Origin: Epiperipatus broadwayi
Taxonomy: Eukaryota > Onychophora > Udeonychophora > Euonychophora > Peripatidae
Direction of reading: 5' to 3'
DNA length: 64,000 bases
Assembly (NCBI GenBank): GCA_028023455.1
Contig: JAQFVV010006256.1
Location: 2,046,001-2,110,000, forward strand
The notes under the pieces were generated by a model. It was not told where the DNA came from. It saw nothing but the letters and a program-made list of their open reading frames with translations, and did no database searches. Of this stretch, positions 34,298-46,320 are shown piece by piece (within the stretch, counting starts at the first letter, position 1; each line of letters starts with the position of its first letter). The position numbers were made by a program, and so were the translations under genes.

Positions 34298-35067
34298 TGT
34301 TGCATAAAAAGAATACATATAAAATATATGCTTTATTTAATTAGATGAGTAAAGCACTAAAAGCAAAAAAATATATTTTTTAAACCATAATTTAGATTGT
34401 TATATTTAACTTGGAAAAAGAGCAGGAGTTATCATTTTAATGACTGAATTAATTAATTTACAGACTGCCCACATTTTTAGTATTGAGTGAATTAATCAAT
34501 TTATGAATGCCCTGTGCTTTTATTTCAAGTTAAATATAAAAACCAAAATTGTCATTGAAGAAAAAAAAATATTTTTTATTTTTAGAGCATTATTCATCAA
34601 ATTAATTAGAAGTGTTTTTTTATGAATTATTTTAATATACATTATTTTTAATTTTTTTGTATTCAGATATTTTGTGTTGGTTTTTTTTTTATAACTATGC
34701 ATATTCAAATTTAAAAACTGAAAATCCAAACAATGTCATCATATTTTCAATATTTTAAATATAAATTTGTGTATGCTAAAAATCATTTACAATATTCTTG
34801 TGTTTATGAAGGCAGTGCTTTAAGAAAATCAAAGTTTAAGTAAACAATCAAGAGAAATTTTAAGATTATATATTTCTTTACTTTTTTCTATTTTTATTTA
34901 ATTATAAATACTTTTTTAGTGAATTAGGTAAAAATTAAATTTTAATGAAAACACATTGCTAAAAAATATACCAGTATCTATTGCTCATAGAAGTATATAT
35001 TCGCATTCTTCTCCTTTACGTTTTTTGCATATCTTCATATATTCCTCTACTATTTAAAAAAAATTGA
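34298..35067. other. AT-rich sequence, no gene seen
   Basis: AT-rich non-coding DNA with homopolymers. The 69-codon minus-strand frame 34520-34729 is Lys/Asn-rich and looks like chance. Confidence 0.45.
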
Positions 35068-35110
35068 GAATGCTCTGATGAAGACTGCTGAACAGTTGAA
35101 ACTGTCAGGA
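35068..35110 (+). ncRNA. Hammerhead-like motif with intact core boxes
   Basis: CTGATGA at 35075-35081, then a stem (ACTG / CAGT with loop CTGAA, 35084-35096), then GAAAC at 35098-35102, then TGTC ending 35106. All three core boxes of the hammerhead are present in the right order. One extra base separates the first box from stem II, stem III is minimal and stem I is weak (about 2 bp). Similar GAAACTGTC text occurs at the left arm of 40976-41737. Minimal stems III are typical of PLE hammerheads, which may act as dimers. No PLE coding sequence adjoins it, so it is a solo end. Confidence 0.6.
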
Positions 35111-36367
35111 AAATAAAATGTTTTATTAAAATTTTTTTTTGCAAATAGGTGTATATGACTGGAGTTATTATAAGCAATATATATGAATCTATTGCTCATC
35201 AATAAAAAGTGACTGAAGCAAAATCAATGAAGTTTAAAATTCAGTTTGCCAGCATTGATAGGCTGAACAATTCTTAAATATTGCATTGTTATTAATACAT
35301 TTGTACAAAATTTAAAGAATTATCATTTATAAATGTAAGATTTGACCCAAATAAATAAACAAACCAACAAACAGAATTTCTAAGTTAAATTTAAGCAGTC
35401 AAAAAGAGTGTTGTTTAAAAAAAGTGTTTTATGTTGTATTTAAGCTATAATCAATTTGTATATTATATATAAAAAAATTAATGACATATTATTAACTGAT
35501 CATAAGTTAAAATCAACTCAAAAATATGAAAAAACTAAACTGAACATGAGTCTAATGTTTTCTATTTAATGATAGGTTGAGTAACTAAATAATATAATAA
35601 TATGATCATGTAATGATTCTTGATTGTTATCAATAGTGGTTTGGTATTTTTTACAATTTTCTTAGGAATGTATTCTAGCATCTAAATTTCAGAGAGATAG
35701 TATATATAAATATTTTAAATTAATTAAGTAAGACTAAATAGTCTAGGTGATTAACTCAAAGTAATTTTGCATCTTGTCTAATGCTACAGAACTATTTTTA
35801 GTGTGTACTAAAAGATGAGCTCACTTTATTAAAATAAAATAAAACTTATAAATAAAAAAAAAGGTAAGATGGTAAAAAGAAACATTAAAAGAAAACGCCA
35901 GTAAATACATTTATCTGGAATTGAGTAGAGTAGATTTTAATGAAGGAATGCATAATTTGAAGAGCAATATATTTTGAAATACTTAACTATTGATCTGAAC
36001 ATTGATTATTATTTGAGAATACATTTATTGTCTTCTTGCTTCTTTCAAGATTTGTTTATAGAAGCCACTACTGAGATTAAAAAAAACAGCATTATAATTA
36101 TTTTAAAAGGTAAATTCAACATGATTAGATAGAATTGTAATCAATGGTCAATATTACTTAAATGCGATTACTTACTAGATGCTCCAATCTAATAAAGTAA
36201 TAACATTTCCTGATTTTTGGTACACTTATTGATAAGAAAATGGTAAAATTCGGTGCATTATTTTGCATAAATATTAAGGCTTAAACACATACTAAATTAT
36301 TTAATCAATATTGATAATATGTGAAAAATTAAATTACGTTAATACCAAATACTTAACAGTTATAAAA
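35111..36367. other. AT-rich sequence, no gene seen
   Basis: AT-rich non-coding DNA. No repeat partner was recognised. The first ~60 bp may still belong to the PLE end preceding it. Confidence 0.4.
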
Positions 36368-36466
36368 TAAATACAATTTTCACAAACTTCAAACACTTTT
36401 TAGCAAACTCTTTATTTGTACATACACCTACGTTTTGACTTACCTGCAGTCTTCTTTAGAGCAATT
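36368..36466 (-). mobile_element. Solo PLE end with decayed hammerhead (partner at 61193)
   Basis: The reverse complement reads CTCTAAAGA, a perfect 4-bp stem GACT / AGTC with loop GCAGGTA, then AAAACGTAGG, which parallels CTGATGA – stem II – GAAAC – GTC with three core changes. It continues into a tail with AGAGTTTGCTAAAAAGTGTT and TGAAGTTTG. The tail recurs at 61193-61235, showing a dispersed element end. Confidence 0.55.
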
Positions 36467-37479
36467 CTACTTTTTTGATCAAAAAAACATAAAGAAAAAG
36501 TGTGATTTTGGTAATAGTTATAAAATAGTTCTACTTAACACTTGCAATATTTAGGATACAATGAACACGTTACAATTTATTCTTGTAACATGAATAAAAA
36601 ATATACCCACAATTTTTTGAAAAAAAAAGTTAAAAGAGATTTACAATAAGCAACTTATAGCATTAGTATAAGAAATGAGTATAAATTTTTAAAATTGAAA
36701 TATGGTATAATTGATACAAATTTTACTTTTAAATGATATATGTAAGAATAAGTCAGTCAGATGGAATAAGAAATATACACATACACAGACGCATTCAAAT
36801 TTAGCAGGAACACATGTATATACAATTTATAAAATATAAATTGAGTATGGAATCAAATTGGTAATATTTGTAAGCATTGAAATTTATCATTAATATAGAT
36901 TTTATATACATATTCCATTAAAATTACTATTTGAAATTGTTTTTTCTTTAATATTAATAAAACCTGTTTCAATGTTTTGGTAATTTATTTCTTTTTATTA
37001 AGTTAAAGTTGAATTAGTTTAAAACTAACATAATATTCTACTAAAATTCTAGAATTTCTACATTCAAGTCTTAAATTTTGATAGTTTATTTTCATTATAA
37101 TCACATGATATCAACAAAGTCATTCTTGCATAGTTAATCATAAATTTATTTTTTAAAATTAATTGAATTATGAAAATAAGAATATATGTAAATAACTTGT
37201 AAAGATATTTAAAAAGTATTTAATAAAAACTTTAAATGCAGAATATAATTAAACATGCATATATATTATAAGTAAAAAAAGAAATGTATGGGCATAGTAG
37301 TTTCTAGATATATGTTAAGGCTAGCTAAAGTAATGTTGGTGCTTTAATGTATATGATGGTTAACTTTTTTTCAGCTATATGTATGCAAAAATAATAGCTA
37401 ACTTAAATCTAAAGTTTTTGATGCCAAATTATATAGTGGTAATTTTATAAACTGAAAGCACAAATATTACACATATATA
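36467..37479. other. AT-rich sequence, no gene seen
   Basis: AT-rich, CpG-poor DNA with no recognisable feature. Confidence 0.45.
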
Positions 37480-38150
37480 TTGTAATGATACAGACTCATG
37501 GGAGTAAATCTGGAATGATGGCACTCATCATCATCAACTCCAAGTAAACAAAATATAAAATAATATAAAATTTAATATCAAAAGAAAGAGCATGAGAGAT
37601 CACTCTGAGAAATCAACACAGCTAATGAAGTATAAGCATAATTGTATTAGAATTATTCTAAATTAATACTCATTAATCACCATGAACGATTAACAATAAA
37701 AATAAATCAACAGTCAATTTGGTGACTGGATTTAAAATGGGTTTACTATAGACCAGGCTAATTATTTAGCCCTTTCCAGCTTGGACAAGATTATTTAAAC
37801 ATTAATTTGGATGCACAAACTTAAATGTTAATCAATCAGAATATAACCAGTAATGCTGGAACTTTAAAACATGCTGATCATTATCAATGCTCTGGCTACT
37901 TGTACCACTAATGTACTGGATGACTATAAACTTAACTTCCAATAAATAATAACTAAATAAAATGTAGTACATGGGCTTTAAGGATATTCCCTTTTCACCA
38001 CTCCAGGATTATCAACATCAACTGGATGGCCATAAACAGTAAATATAACCCCTTTTTATATAACATACCACTATGCATAAATCTAGCTCAGAGAACACAA
38101 GTTCTATAACTGTTATTGTGAACAAAAGATATAATATTACATATAATTAT
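37480..38150 (+). repeat. Diverged interspersed repeat (partner at 48690-49215)
   Basis: Colinear with 48690-49215 at several landmarks: GACTGGATTTAAAA and GGCTAATTATTTAG (here about 37720-37775), AAAGCATGCTGG-like text (37867), and CCAG/ACATAAATTC…GTGAACAA near the right end (38085-38130). Identity is low, so this is an old repeat. Within this copy ACTGGATGGCCATAAAC recurs about 100 bp apart (37915 and 38019). Confidence 0.45.
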
Positions 38151-39785
38151 TTGTTTAAGGGTTAAATTAATTCACTGAAATAATTTTAACAATAAAATAT
38201 CAGTTTATTAATAACAATAAAAAAATAAAATTAAGGTCTGCAGAATATGGCTATACACATATAAATTAAACCTTTTCATTTTGATTAATACACAAAAATA
38301 TATCACATTGTGATTTACATATATGTTCCAATAGGTTTACATAAAACACCTATATATCAGCACACAGACATGTAATATAATAATTTATGAACACATTTGA
38401 ATTGCCATATAATAATTAAAAATTATTAATTTTTACATATGTGTCTACCAGACATGCATTGATGTATACACACAGATATGCAGTATAATTTATGAATATA
38501 TTTGAATTGCCATAAATCTATAAATGAAATTCATTTTTTATAATATATAATTAATGACTGATTTAACATATATATGTGTGCATATGGAAATGTGTGCATA
38601 CACTGACATTTATAACATACATATTAATTCATCAAAATAATAAAATTATTAAAAATATATTTTCAAATTTAATTCCCTATTGAAAGTGTATAAAAAATAA
38701 TATGAATCAGTTATTAAATTCTTTAATGGCCCATAATAAAAGTTTTGTTTTTCTTTTTTTTTAAAAAAAAAAATCACATCTTGGACCAGTTTCTGCTGAT
38801 TAATTATAAATGTTTTTAAAAAATACTCCAGCAAGTTTCTTTGTTTTTCAATCTAGAAATTCTTTTGAAGTCTATGAATCAAATCTTTAGTTTTAGATTT
38901 TTAATTCAAGCAAAAAATTATTTATTTTTACTTTTAAATTATAGATTTTAAATGTTATTTTCAAGGAATTATTTAAAGTGACTCACTAGTTGCACTTTAT
39001 ATAAATATAATGTGGTACATTTATCTGTGATTCTCTGCATATAGATAAAACAGTATATGTATAACTAATTCTGCAGCAGGCTGATGGACTGTCTGGGTAA
39101 GCTGGTCCCTTGTAACCAATAGACTAGCTTGTTGTCTTCATCAGGAAAAGTATAATCCAGATAATTGTTTGCATGCAATGATCTCTCTTCAGTCTCTATC
39201 ATTTGATAGACTTTCTGCAAATCTAGTATACATTATAAACAGGCTAATGAACATAGAGAGCTAAACCTATCCCCCATTTGAATAAAAACTTCTCCAATGT
39301 TGTACTAGCAGCATCTGGATCCACTGTTCCTTGCCTTTAGTTATTTCTTCTTAGTAGTTTCTGTATACATCTAAGAAAACCAACTCTTAGGAACTACAAT
39401 TCTAATATTTTTTAACATTTTTATAGCTATAGTGGAGTGAGGGAAAATACATTAACTAAAAATGTTAATGATTCTTTTTAATTCACTTTAATCCTTTGAA
39501 AAGCAACTTTGTGGAATTTTATCAAAATATGTTATACAAGCTTTACTTAAAAAAGTTTCTAAAATAGATAGTGGAATTTTATAATTATCAGTATATCTAT
39601 TTTAACATAAAAACACACTTGTTTTAATTTCAAAATCAGAATTAATAAAATATTAATTAGATCTGGATATATGTTTAATTTATAGTAAAAATATTTAAAT
39701 TCAAAATGATTTAATCTTTAACTGTTATTCCAGTGTAATGTAGAAAATATCTACAAAAAATTGTCTGTGTTTATTTCTATTTTTC
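38151..39785. other. AT-rich intergenic DNA
   Basis: Mostly AT-rich sequence. The stretch 39060-39330 is less AT-rich and may be another old repeat, but it has no partner that I could match. No gene was seen. Confidence 0.4.
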
Positions 39786-39791
39786 CTTGAA

Positions 39792-39830
<39 letters not shown>

Positions 39831-39857
39831 TCAATATATATATAAAGTTTCAATATA
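39786..39857. repeat. Palindrome around (TA)n
   Basis: TTGAAACTTTATATATAT on the left and ATATATATAAAGTTTCAA on the right form a long near-perfect palindrome around TA repeats and a short AGTATCA centre. Another (TA)n run follows at 39858-39874. Cruciform or replication-stalling potential is likely. Confidence 0.85.
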
Positions 39858-39874
39858 TATATATATATATATAT

Positions 39875-40975
39875 GCACACACTACTACATTGTTGTATGC
39901 CATGAAACACATAATGGTTTCAATATATATCCATTCTTTTGGTGATTCTTCCTTAAATCTAACCAGAATAAAGAAAAGTCTCAATTAATTTTACAATAAT
40001 TTAAACCCATCTTTACTTCTCAAAATGTTCAGTTTTCTATGGATGCCATAAATTTGACTCATGTTATTTGATTGGTTTTGCAACTAATAAATACATGTAG
40101 ATATAATACACATTTCATCTCCAGCAAAACATAAGATTCAAGATCATAATATTGTAAAATCATGAGATGGTAAATCATGACATTTTCAATAAAATAGAAT
40201 TAATTTTGGATTAAAAAAGTAAAGATTTAAGGTGAACTTTAATAAAATAATATTTAATCAACAACAATAGTAATACACATATGAAATTAAATATTTACAA
40301 AATGGATGTTCAAACATATTGATATTACTTTAAGAAAATATGTATAAAATCAAAATGTATTTTCAAGAACCAACTTATTTCTAAGTAGTAATTTAGATAT
40401 TAGCTTTCTCATATAAAATAAGAATAAATCAGAATGAAAGAGAAAAAACATTTTGTTTTTATCATAAAAAGTTCATTATTTATGAATAAAAGTACATCAA
40501 ATTTAATTTATTCTAGATTTAAGTTTCTAAACAAGATGTATTTTGTAGGCATATGGTGATTTGAGTACTTGAACTTCTGGTTCATTTTCTTTAAGTCTTG
40601 TGTGGATGCTAAGTGGATGATAAATTTTTTATTTTGAAAATATATTTTAAAAAATTTGATCAACAAAATTTTTTAATTAGGATTTTTTATGTAGTGTAAT
40701 TTATTTGTAAAATACATGTCTGCTCACTGTTATTGAATATTATAGTCTAATAAATAATTATTCAGGTATTTCCAAAATGTTATAAATATTCAGAATATTA
40801 TAGATAGATAGATATTAAAACAATATCTGTGTTATTGTTTACAAAAATAATAAATAATAATCTAGAGGTAGTAATGGCTAAATATAAATAAGAATTTTCA
40901 ATAAAATATTATTAATAATAATCACATAAGATTATTTTATTTAATTTTTAATGATTTATGTAATTAATATAAATT
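39875..40975. other. AT-rich intergenic DNA
   Basis: No coding or repeat feature was recognised. Three GATA units (TAGATAGATAGATA) occur at about 40801. Confidence 0.45.
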
Positions 40976-41737
40976 TGTAATATTAATATCATTTATGTTC
41001 TTTATTACTTTTTACAACCTACTATTGACAGTTTCAATTGCCCCAGAAATCTTCTTCAGAACTATAATAAATACAATACAAATACATGAATACAAATATA
41101 CATGAACATATAATTTTACATTTTATATATATACATATATTCTATCTTATAATCATTATTTTTATACCAATATATATCTTTATATATCTCTCTTTATAAT
41201 TATTACCTTTTTATATATGATACATTTTAATTTTTTTATATTCTATATTTATCAATCAATACTTCCTATAATCATACATATATTATTTTTCTTTCATTTA
41301 TTTTATTCTTAATAATTTTTTAATACTTAACTCTAGCATTATATATTCATATTTTTATACTTTACATTATTGTTATTCATTATATTAACATTCAATATGT
41401 TTAATTTTCTTTAAGCTATAAAATTATTTTTTAGCATAGGAAGTATTGATTAATAAAATATAAAAAAAGATTAAAATGTATAATATATAAAAAGGTAATA
41501 ATTACATAGAGTGGTGTATAAAGATATATGTGGATATGTAAGTAATGATTAGAAGATAGAATATATATATATATATAACGTAAAATTATATGTTCACGCA
41601 TATTTATATTCATGTATTTGTTTTGTATTGTATTTATTATAGTTCTGAAGAAAATTGTTGAAGTAACTATCAATAGTGGGTTATAAAAAACATGGTAAAA
41701 AGTAATAAAGAACATAAATTATATTAATATTACATGG
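40976..41737. mobile_element. 762-bp inverted repeat with PLE-type hammerhead remnants
   Basis: The left arm (40976-41275) and right arm (41438-41737) are reverse complements of each other over about 300 bp with scattered mismatches and small indels, around a ~160-bp AT-rich spacer. Matching pieces include TTATGTTCTTTATTACTTTT, CTTCAGAACTATAATAAATA and TAATTATTACCTTTTTATAT. Each arm contains a hammerhead-like relic. The left arm, minus strand, reads CTGAAGAAG…TTGAAACTGTC. The right arm, plus strand, reads CTGAAGAAAATTGTTGAAG. This looks like two PLE ends in head-to-head orientation. A transcript through it would fold into a long double-stranded RNA. Confidence 0.8.
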
Positions 41738-42930
41738 ATTTGGTAATGCAATAAAAAATATAAAGTTATAATATATGTAACAAGAGTAAAAAAAAAAAAA
41801 TTGGAATTAAGTTTCATCTAAAGTGATACTAAAATTATCTTATCATTTTACATGAAAAGTTCAAAAAGTATCAGTCATTTATATTATTTGTTTGAACAAA
41901 CTTAGTTTTTATAAACAGAATAACCTTTTACACATAAATAATTTAGTACACAGAGAAGAAAAATAGGTTTATCAATTCTATATATAAACTGCTTAAATTT
42001 GTTACACAAATATAATATGAGAATATATATATATTTGATACTTTATAATATTAAAACTCCAATTATCATATTGTATATATCTTCAAATACAACAAAACTT
42101 ACTTTGTAAAAAATAATATTATCAGTGATCTTTATAAATTGTTCAATCTTATTTAGACAAATTTATCATAAAAAGAATATATACATTTATTGGTTGATTG
42201 TAGAGTTAAAATTTCAATGAATAGAGATTTTTAAACAAAAAAAAATATACTATATTACTAAATCATAAATAGAATTGAACTTTTTAATACCAAAAATGTG
42301 TGAAAATAAAATGAATCTTATGTGAAATAAGTATCTATTTCATAACTTTTAAAAAAAAAAACCAAAACAAGCAATAGTGTATTTCTAGAAAATACATAGA
42401 TTATTGATCTCAAATTTCACTTAGATAAATTTATTATATTCTTGCTTTACTCGGTATATATCTTACATGAAAGAAAAACGTTCTTTATAGACTTTCATTA
42501 CAATTTTATTTGACCTGTTAAGCTGAAAAAGTTTAAAAACTGCGGTAATTATAGTTAAGTTTCTTCATTTTACTATTTATATACATATATAATTTAACAT
42601 TGTTGTTTTTATCGATTCATAATTTAAAGGGACTTATGATTGATTTCATGTTGTTGTTTTTTAAAGAGATCCATTTTTTTAATACTAATCTGTATATATA
42701 TATATTAAAAAATATTATTATATAAAGCTAAAGCTGGAGTTTTTTAGTTAGTAAGATGTTTAGAAAAAAGATGAACTCATACAATTTTTTTTAAAAAAAA
42801 TATAAAGTTCACTATATATATTAACATTTAACTGGTATTAAACATGAGTCTCTAATAGAAAGAGTCTGAGTTAATTTTAAAAGGAAGATTTATTAAAGCT
42901 TCTTGTTTAATATTATTATGTTTTTTTTTA
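41738..42930. other. AT-rich intergenic DNA
   Basis: AT-rich DNA with short (TA)n and poly-A tracts. No gene was seen. Confidence 0.5.
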
Positions 42931-43006
42931 TTTGTCAAAGCGTAGGCCGGGAAGCAAACCCCGGAACAATTGCTTGTAAGGCGGCTGTGCTAACCACTCG
43001 GCCATA
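42931..43006 (-). mobile_element. tRNA-derived SINE, second copy
   Basis: On the minus strand, TGGCCGAGTGGTTAG is a perfect pol III A box (TGGCNNAGTGG). It is followed by GCAGCCGCCTT-like sequence shared with the copy at 419-528, a B box that has decayed (GGTTTGCTTCC), then GGCCTACGCTTTGAC and an A-rich tail at 42921-42936. The A box resembles those of class II tRNAs (Leu/Ser). With the first copy it defines a ~75-110-bp SINE family. The target duplication is not clear here. Confidence 0.75.
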
Positions 43007-46000
43007 TTAGTTTTGTGTTCTCTTACTATGTTGTTTATTAGCAACAATTTGCAAACAAGTACGGTTTTTCTAATATCAGAAGGAAAGTAAAACAAAGATA
43101 GAAAAGCAGACAAAGAGTAAAAAGTTAGAAATAAAAAAAAAGAGGGGAGGTTTGGAGTCCGAATTAGAGTAGTGTAAGTGATGAATACAGAGAGATGAAC
43201 AATGTGATATATTCTAACCAAAATGCACTAACTTAAATAACAGAAGATAGTAAGATAAATTAATATAAGATAATGAGAGAGAAAATTAATATTGATTACT
43301 AGTTGTAAAAAGAAAAGATTAAAATTAGAATTGCTAAATGTGAAACTAAAGAATAATCAACTAGTTGGGCAAACATATTCATTTAATTACAAAATTTAAA
43401 TGGAAATAATTATAATATTCTATAATTAATATAGTTTTCACATGTATATCGTAATCTAAATAATATTTTATGGGAATATATTGGCTAAAAAGGAGGGGGG
43501 AGGAAGTAGAATGACGACGGGGAACAAACAAATAAAAAAAGATAGACTTTTTTGCGCGCACACACTCACAGAATGCATAATTAAAATTTATTAAATGTTG
43601 TTCAATAATTTTGTTATTTTTTATTATTGCTTTGAATTTTTTTTATATATTAGTTTCAAAGTAGCCTATATTACATTTAATGCAAACAGCATTGTCTTCT
43701 CATCATTTACATCTATCAAATAATTTTGAAAAAAAAAAATCGTATTTGCTTTTCTTTTAAATTTTCATTAAGAAAATATGTGATGCAATGCTACGAACTT
43801 ACTATATTCACTTTTCTAAAAATTGACAAATCTTAATATACATTTGAAAAAGTACATAACTAAGTTGGCACAAAATTCTTTCAAAGTTACTCTAAAACCC
43901 ACCTGTTTTAATACATAATTCTATAAAATCCGTTCATTTAAAAATCGTTAAATATATTAATAAAATGTTTAATTTTCTTTATTTATAGTTTATAAAAGTT
44001 ATTTTGCTTAAAATTATTTTGTTAATATTAACTAATTAATATTTCATTTATTTAGTTTTCCCCTTACCCATTAAAATTTAATTAATTCTAAGCTATTTTT
44101 TTTTTTTGTTAAGAAAAATATAACATATAACATAAACAAGATTAAAAATAATCAGGAAATATAAAAACAATATTACAAAACAGAGCTATATTTTTTTAGA
44201 GGAATAAAATATAATTCATACATTAATAAGAATTTATATTTGCACTTATGTAATAAATTACATAAATATAACAAAATTTAAAAAAAATCTAAAATCTTGC
44301 TGATAGTTAGAAAAAGTGAATTGCACGTATTGTTTTATACAATTATTGATATATATGTAGTTTGGATAAAAAATATATGCATTAAAAATATCACCAATTT
44401 TACAATTCATGAAATGTGGTTTTATTTTCAAGGCCATTGTAATAGGCAGACATAGCAATAGGGGCTTAATATATATATATTTAAAAAAAAAAATAGAGGC
44501 AAGAAACACAGTGATCGATCATTAAGAAATAAGTTGAATATACATTTATATGGTGCACATGTAAATAATCTGATAGAAATTCTGACTTTGAAAGTAAATA
44601 AGGTAAAATATGTTCAAATTATATTCACTCAGTAAGTAAAAGAAAAGAAATAAAAAGATATTTCATTTTCTTCATTGAATGTTTAAACAAAAGGAAATAC
44701 TAAAAGTAGTTGTTTTCTTTGACGGGTTAGTTTTAGACTGTATAAATTATTTTGAGATAGAGTTGATTAATAATGATTGAGATTAAATTTATAATTATGT
44801 AGAAATAAAATTATAAATAAAGGAATTTTTTAATAGTACATTATTATTAAAAAAGAGAAAAAAGTAGAGATTAATGAAACTGTGTGGTTATTAAGAAAAA
44901 AAATTGTTAATTAAGGATTGAGTCTATAATTATACAGTGTTAAATGAAAAGAATTATTTTATGATTTTGGTTTTATTAATTAAAAAAAGGTAGAAACTCT
45001 TCTATGCTTAGTGGTATTAAAGGAATAATTAGATTAATTGAAAAACACAAGTTAATACCTTATATAATACAATTCCTAGAAAAACTCAGACAAAGAAAAT
45101 ACTTACTTAAAAGTACAAATAAGGTTTAAATAATCAAAAAGTCTCAGTGGAGCTATAGATTGTGAAAGGAAGTAATACTGTGTTCTTTGTCATCTCAAGA
45201 AGGTTTACCAGCATTTTTAATGCTGAATGCAAAACCGTATTTTAACATAGAAAAGTAAAAGAAATGTTTGATTTTCCCACATGCTCTGAGCAGAGCCATG
45301 AAGTGAAATCTAATGTCAGAAATGTATCTAAAATACTGAATAAAAATCAAATTTTTATTAGATAAATAATTACATCTAAATACAACTTCAAGAAAATGAC
45401 TAATTTAAAATTCCTTATGATGACTACAATAAAATGTAGAATTGAATATGATTTAATTCTATTTAACCTGAAGTTTCACTTTTATTCAAAAAATATGTCA
45501 TGTAAAACAAGTTACTAGCAAAACAACTACATAATTATGTATATGTTGTAACTATAATAAATCCATTAGCAGCTCAAATTAGTTATATTGGAAGCTGCAT
45601 GAAAAAAAAATTGTTTAATAAAAAACTTATATAAATTGAGAAATAAATATATAAACTCCCTAAAAAATAAAAGTTACCTTACACATTTAATCATATTATT
45701 AAATATTTTATAAAGTTACTTTTTAATATCGGAGATACAGTAAAATGATAAATAGCAATGTAAAAGAAAAAGAAAAGTTATTACAATAAGTGCAAAAAGT
45801 TTAAAGTGCGTAGTTTATAAAAATCGAAAGGATTTGCTTTTTTTAAAAAATAGATTTTAGTTAAATAACTTGTCAGTTTTTAAAGTACATTTTATGGATG
45901 CTTAAATATAATATTAATATTTTGGAGTTAATAATATTTTAAAAATTAGTAATCAAACTTTAAAGGTTGGTTACAACTTTTTTTCTTCTTATCACTAACA

Positions 46001-46320
46001 AATGTAAATAAAGAGATATAATCAAACTATTTTTTCTTTATGTATGAAATCATAATATAATATCTGTAAATTCATTTCCACAACATGTTGTGAAAGGAAT
46101 AAAGAAAGTATTTTTTTTTAAAAAAAAACATGTTGTTGTAAAGAAACTGTGGGGAAATCTTGTAACCAGCTGGTGATAATCTGTTGTTTGGGGAAAAATA
46201 TTGTCGAAAAACATCAAGTAGGTATAAATAGGCTGAAAACAAATGACTAAGGCTAGTTTTTTAATAGAGTCTACTATAGTTCAGTCCAAAAAATTCAGTA
46301 TATTCTAGTCTATTTTAAAA
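43007..46320. other. AT-rich intergenic DNA
   Basis: No coding feature was seen. The chance frame 42928-43221 (minus) overlaps the SINE. The first kilobase carries somewhat more CpG than the flanks, for example GACGACGGGG near 43513 and GCGCGC near 43554. Confidence 0.4.

Noticed and set aside
39060-39190. CTGATGAAGACAACAAG on the minus strand, first taken as another PLE hammerhead
   Set aside because: No GAAA or GTC box and no stem follow it.
39725-39910. 61-codon minus frame rich in Ile-Tyr
   Set aside because: Derived from TA repeats within a palindrome.
42928-43221. 97-codon minus frame
   Set aside because: Its C-terminal part is the SINE read through. The rest is low-complexity Phe/Leu.
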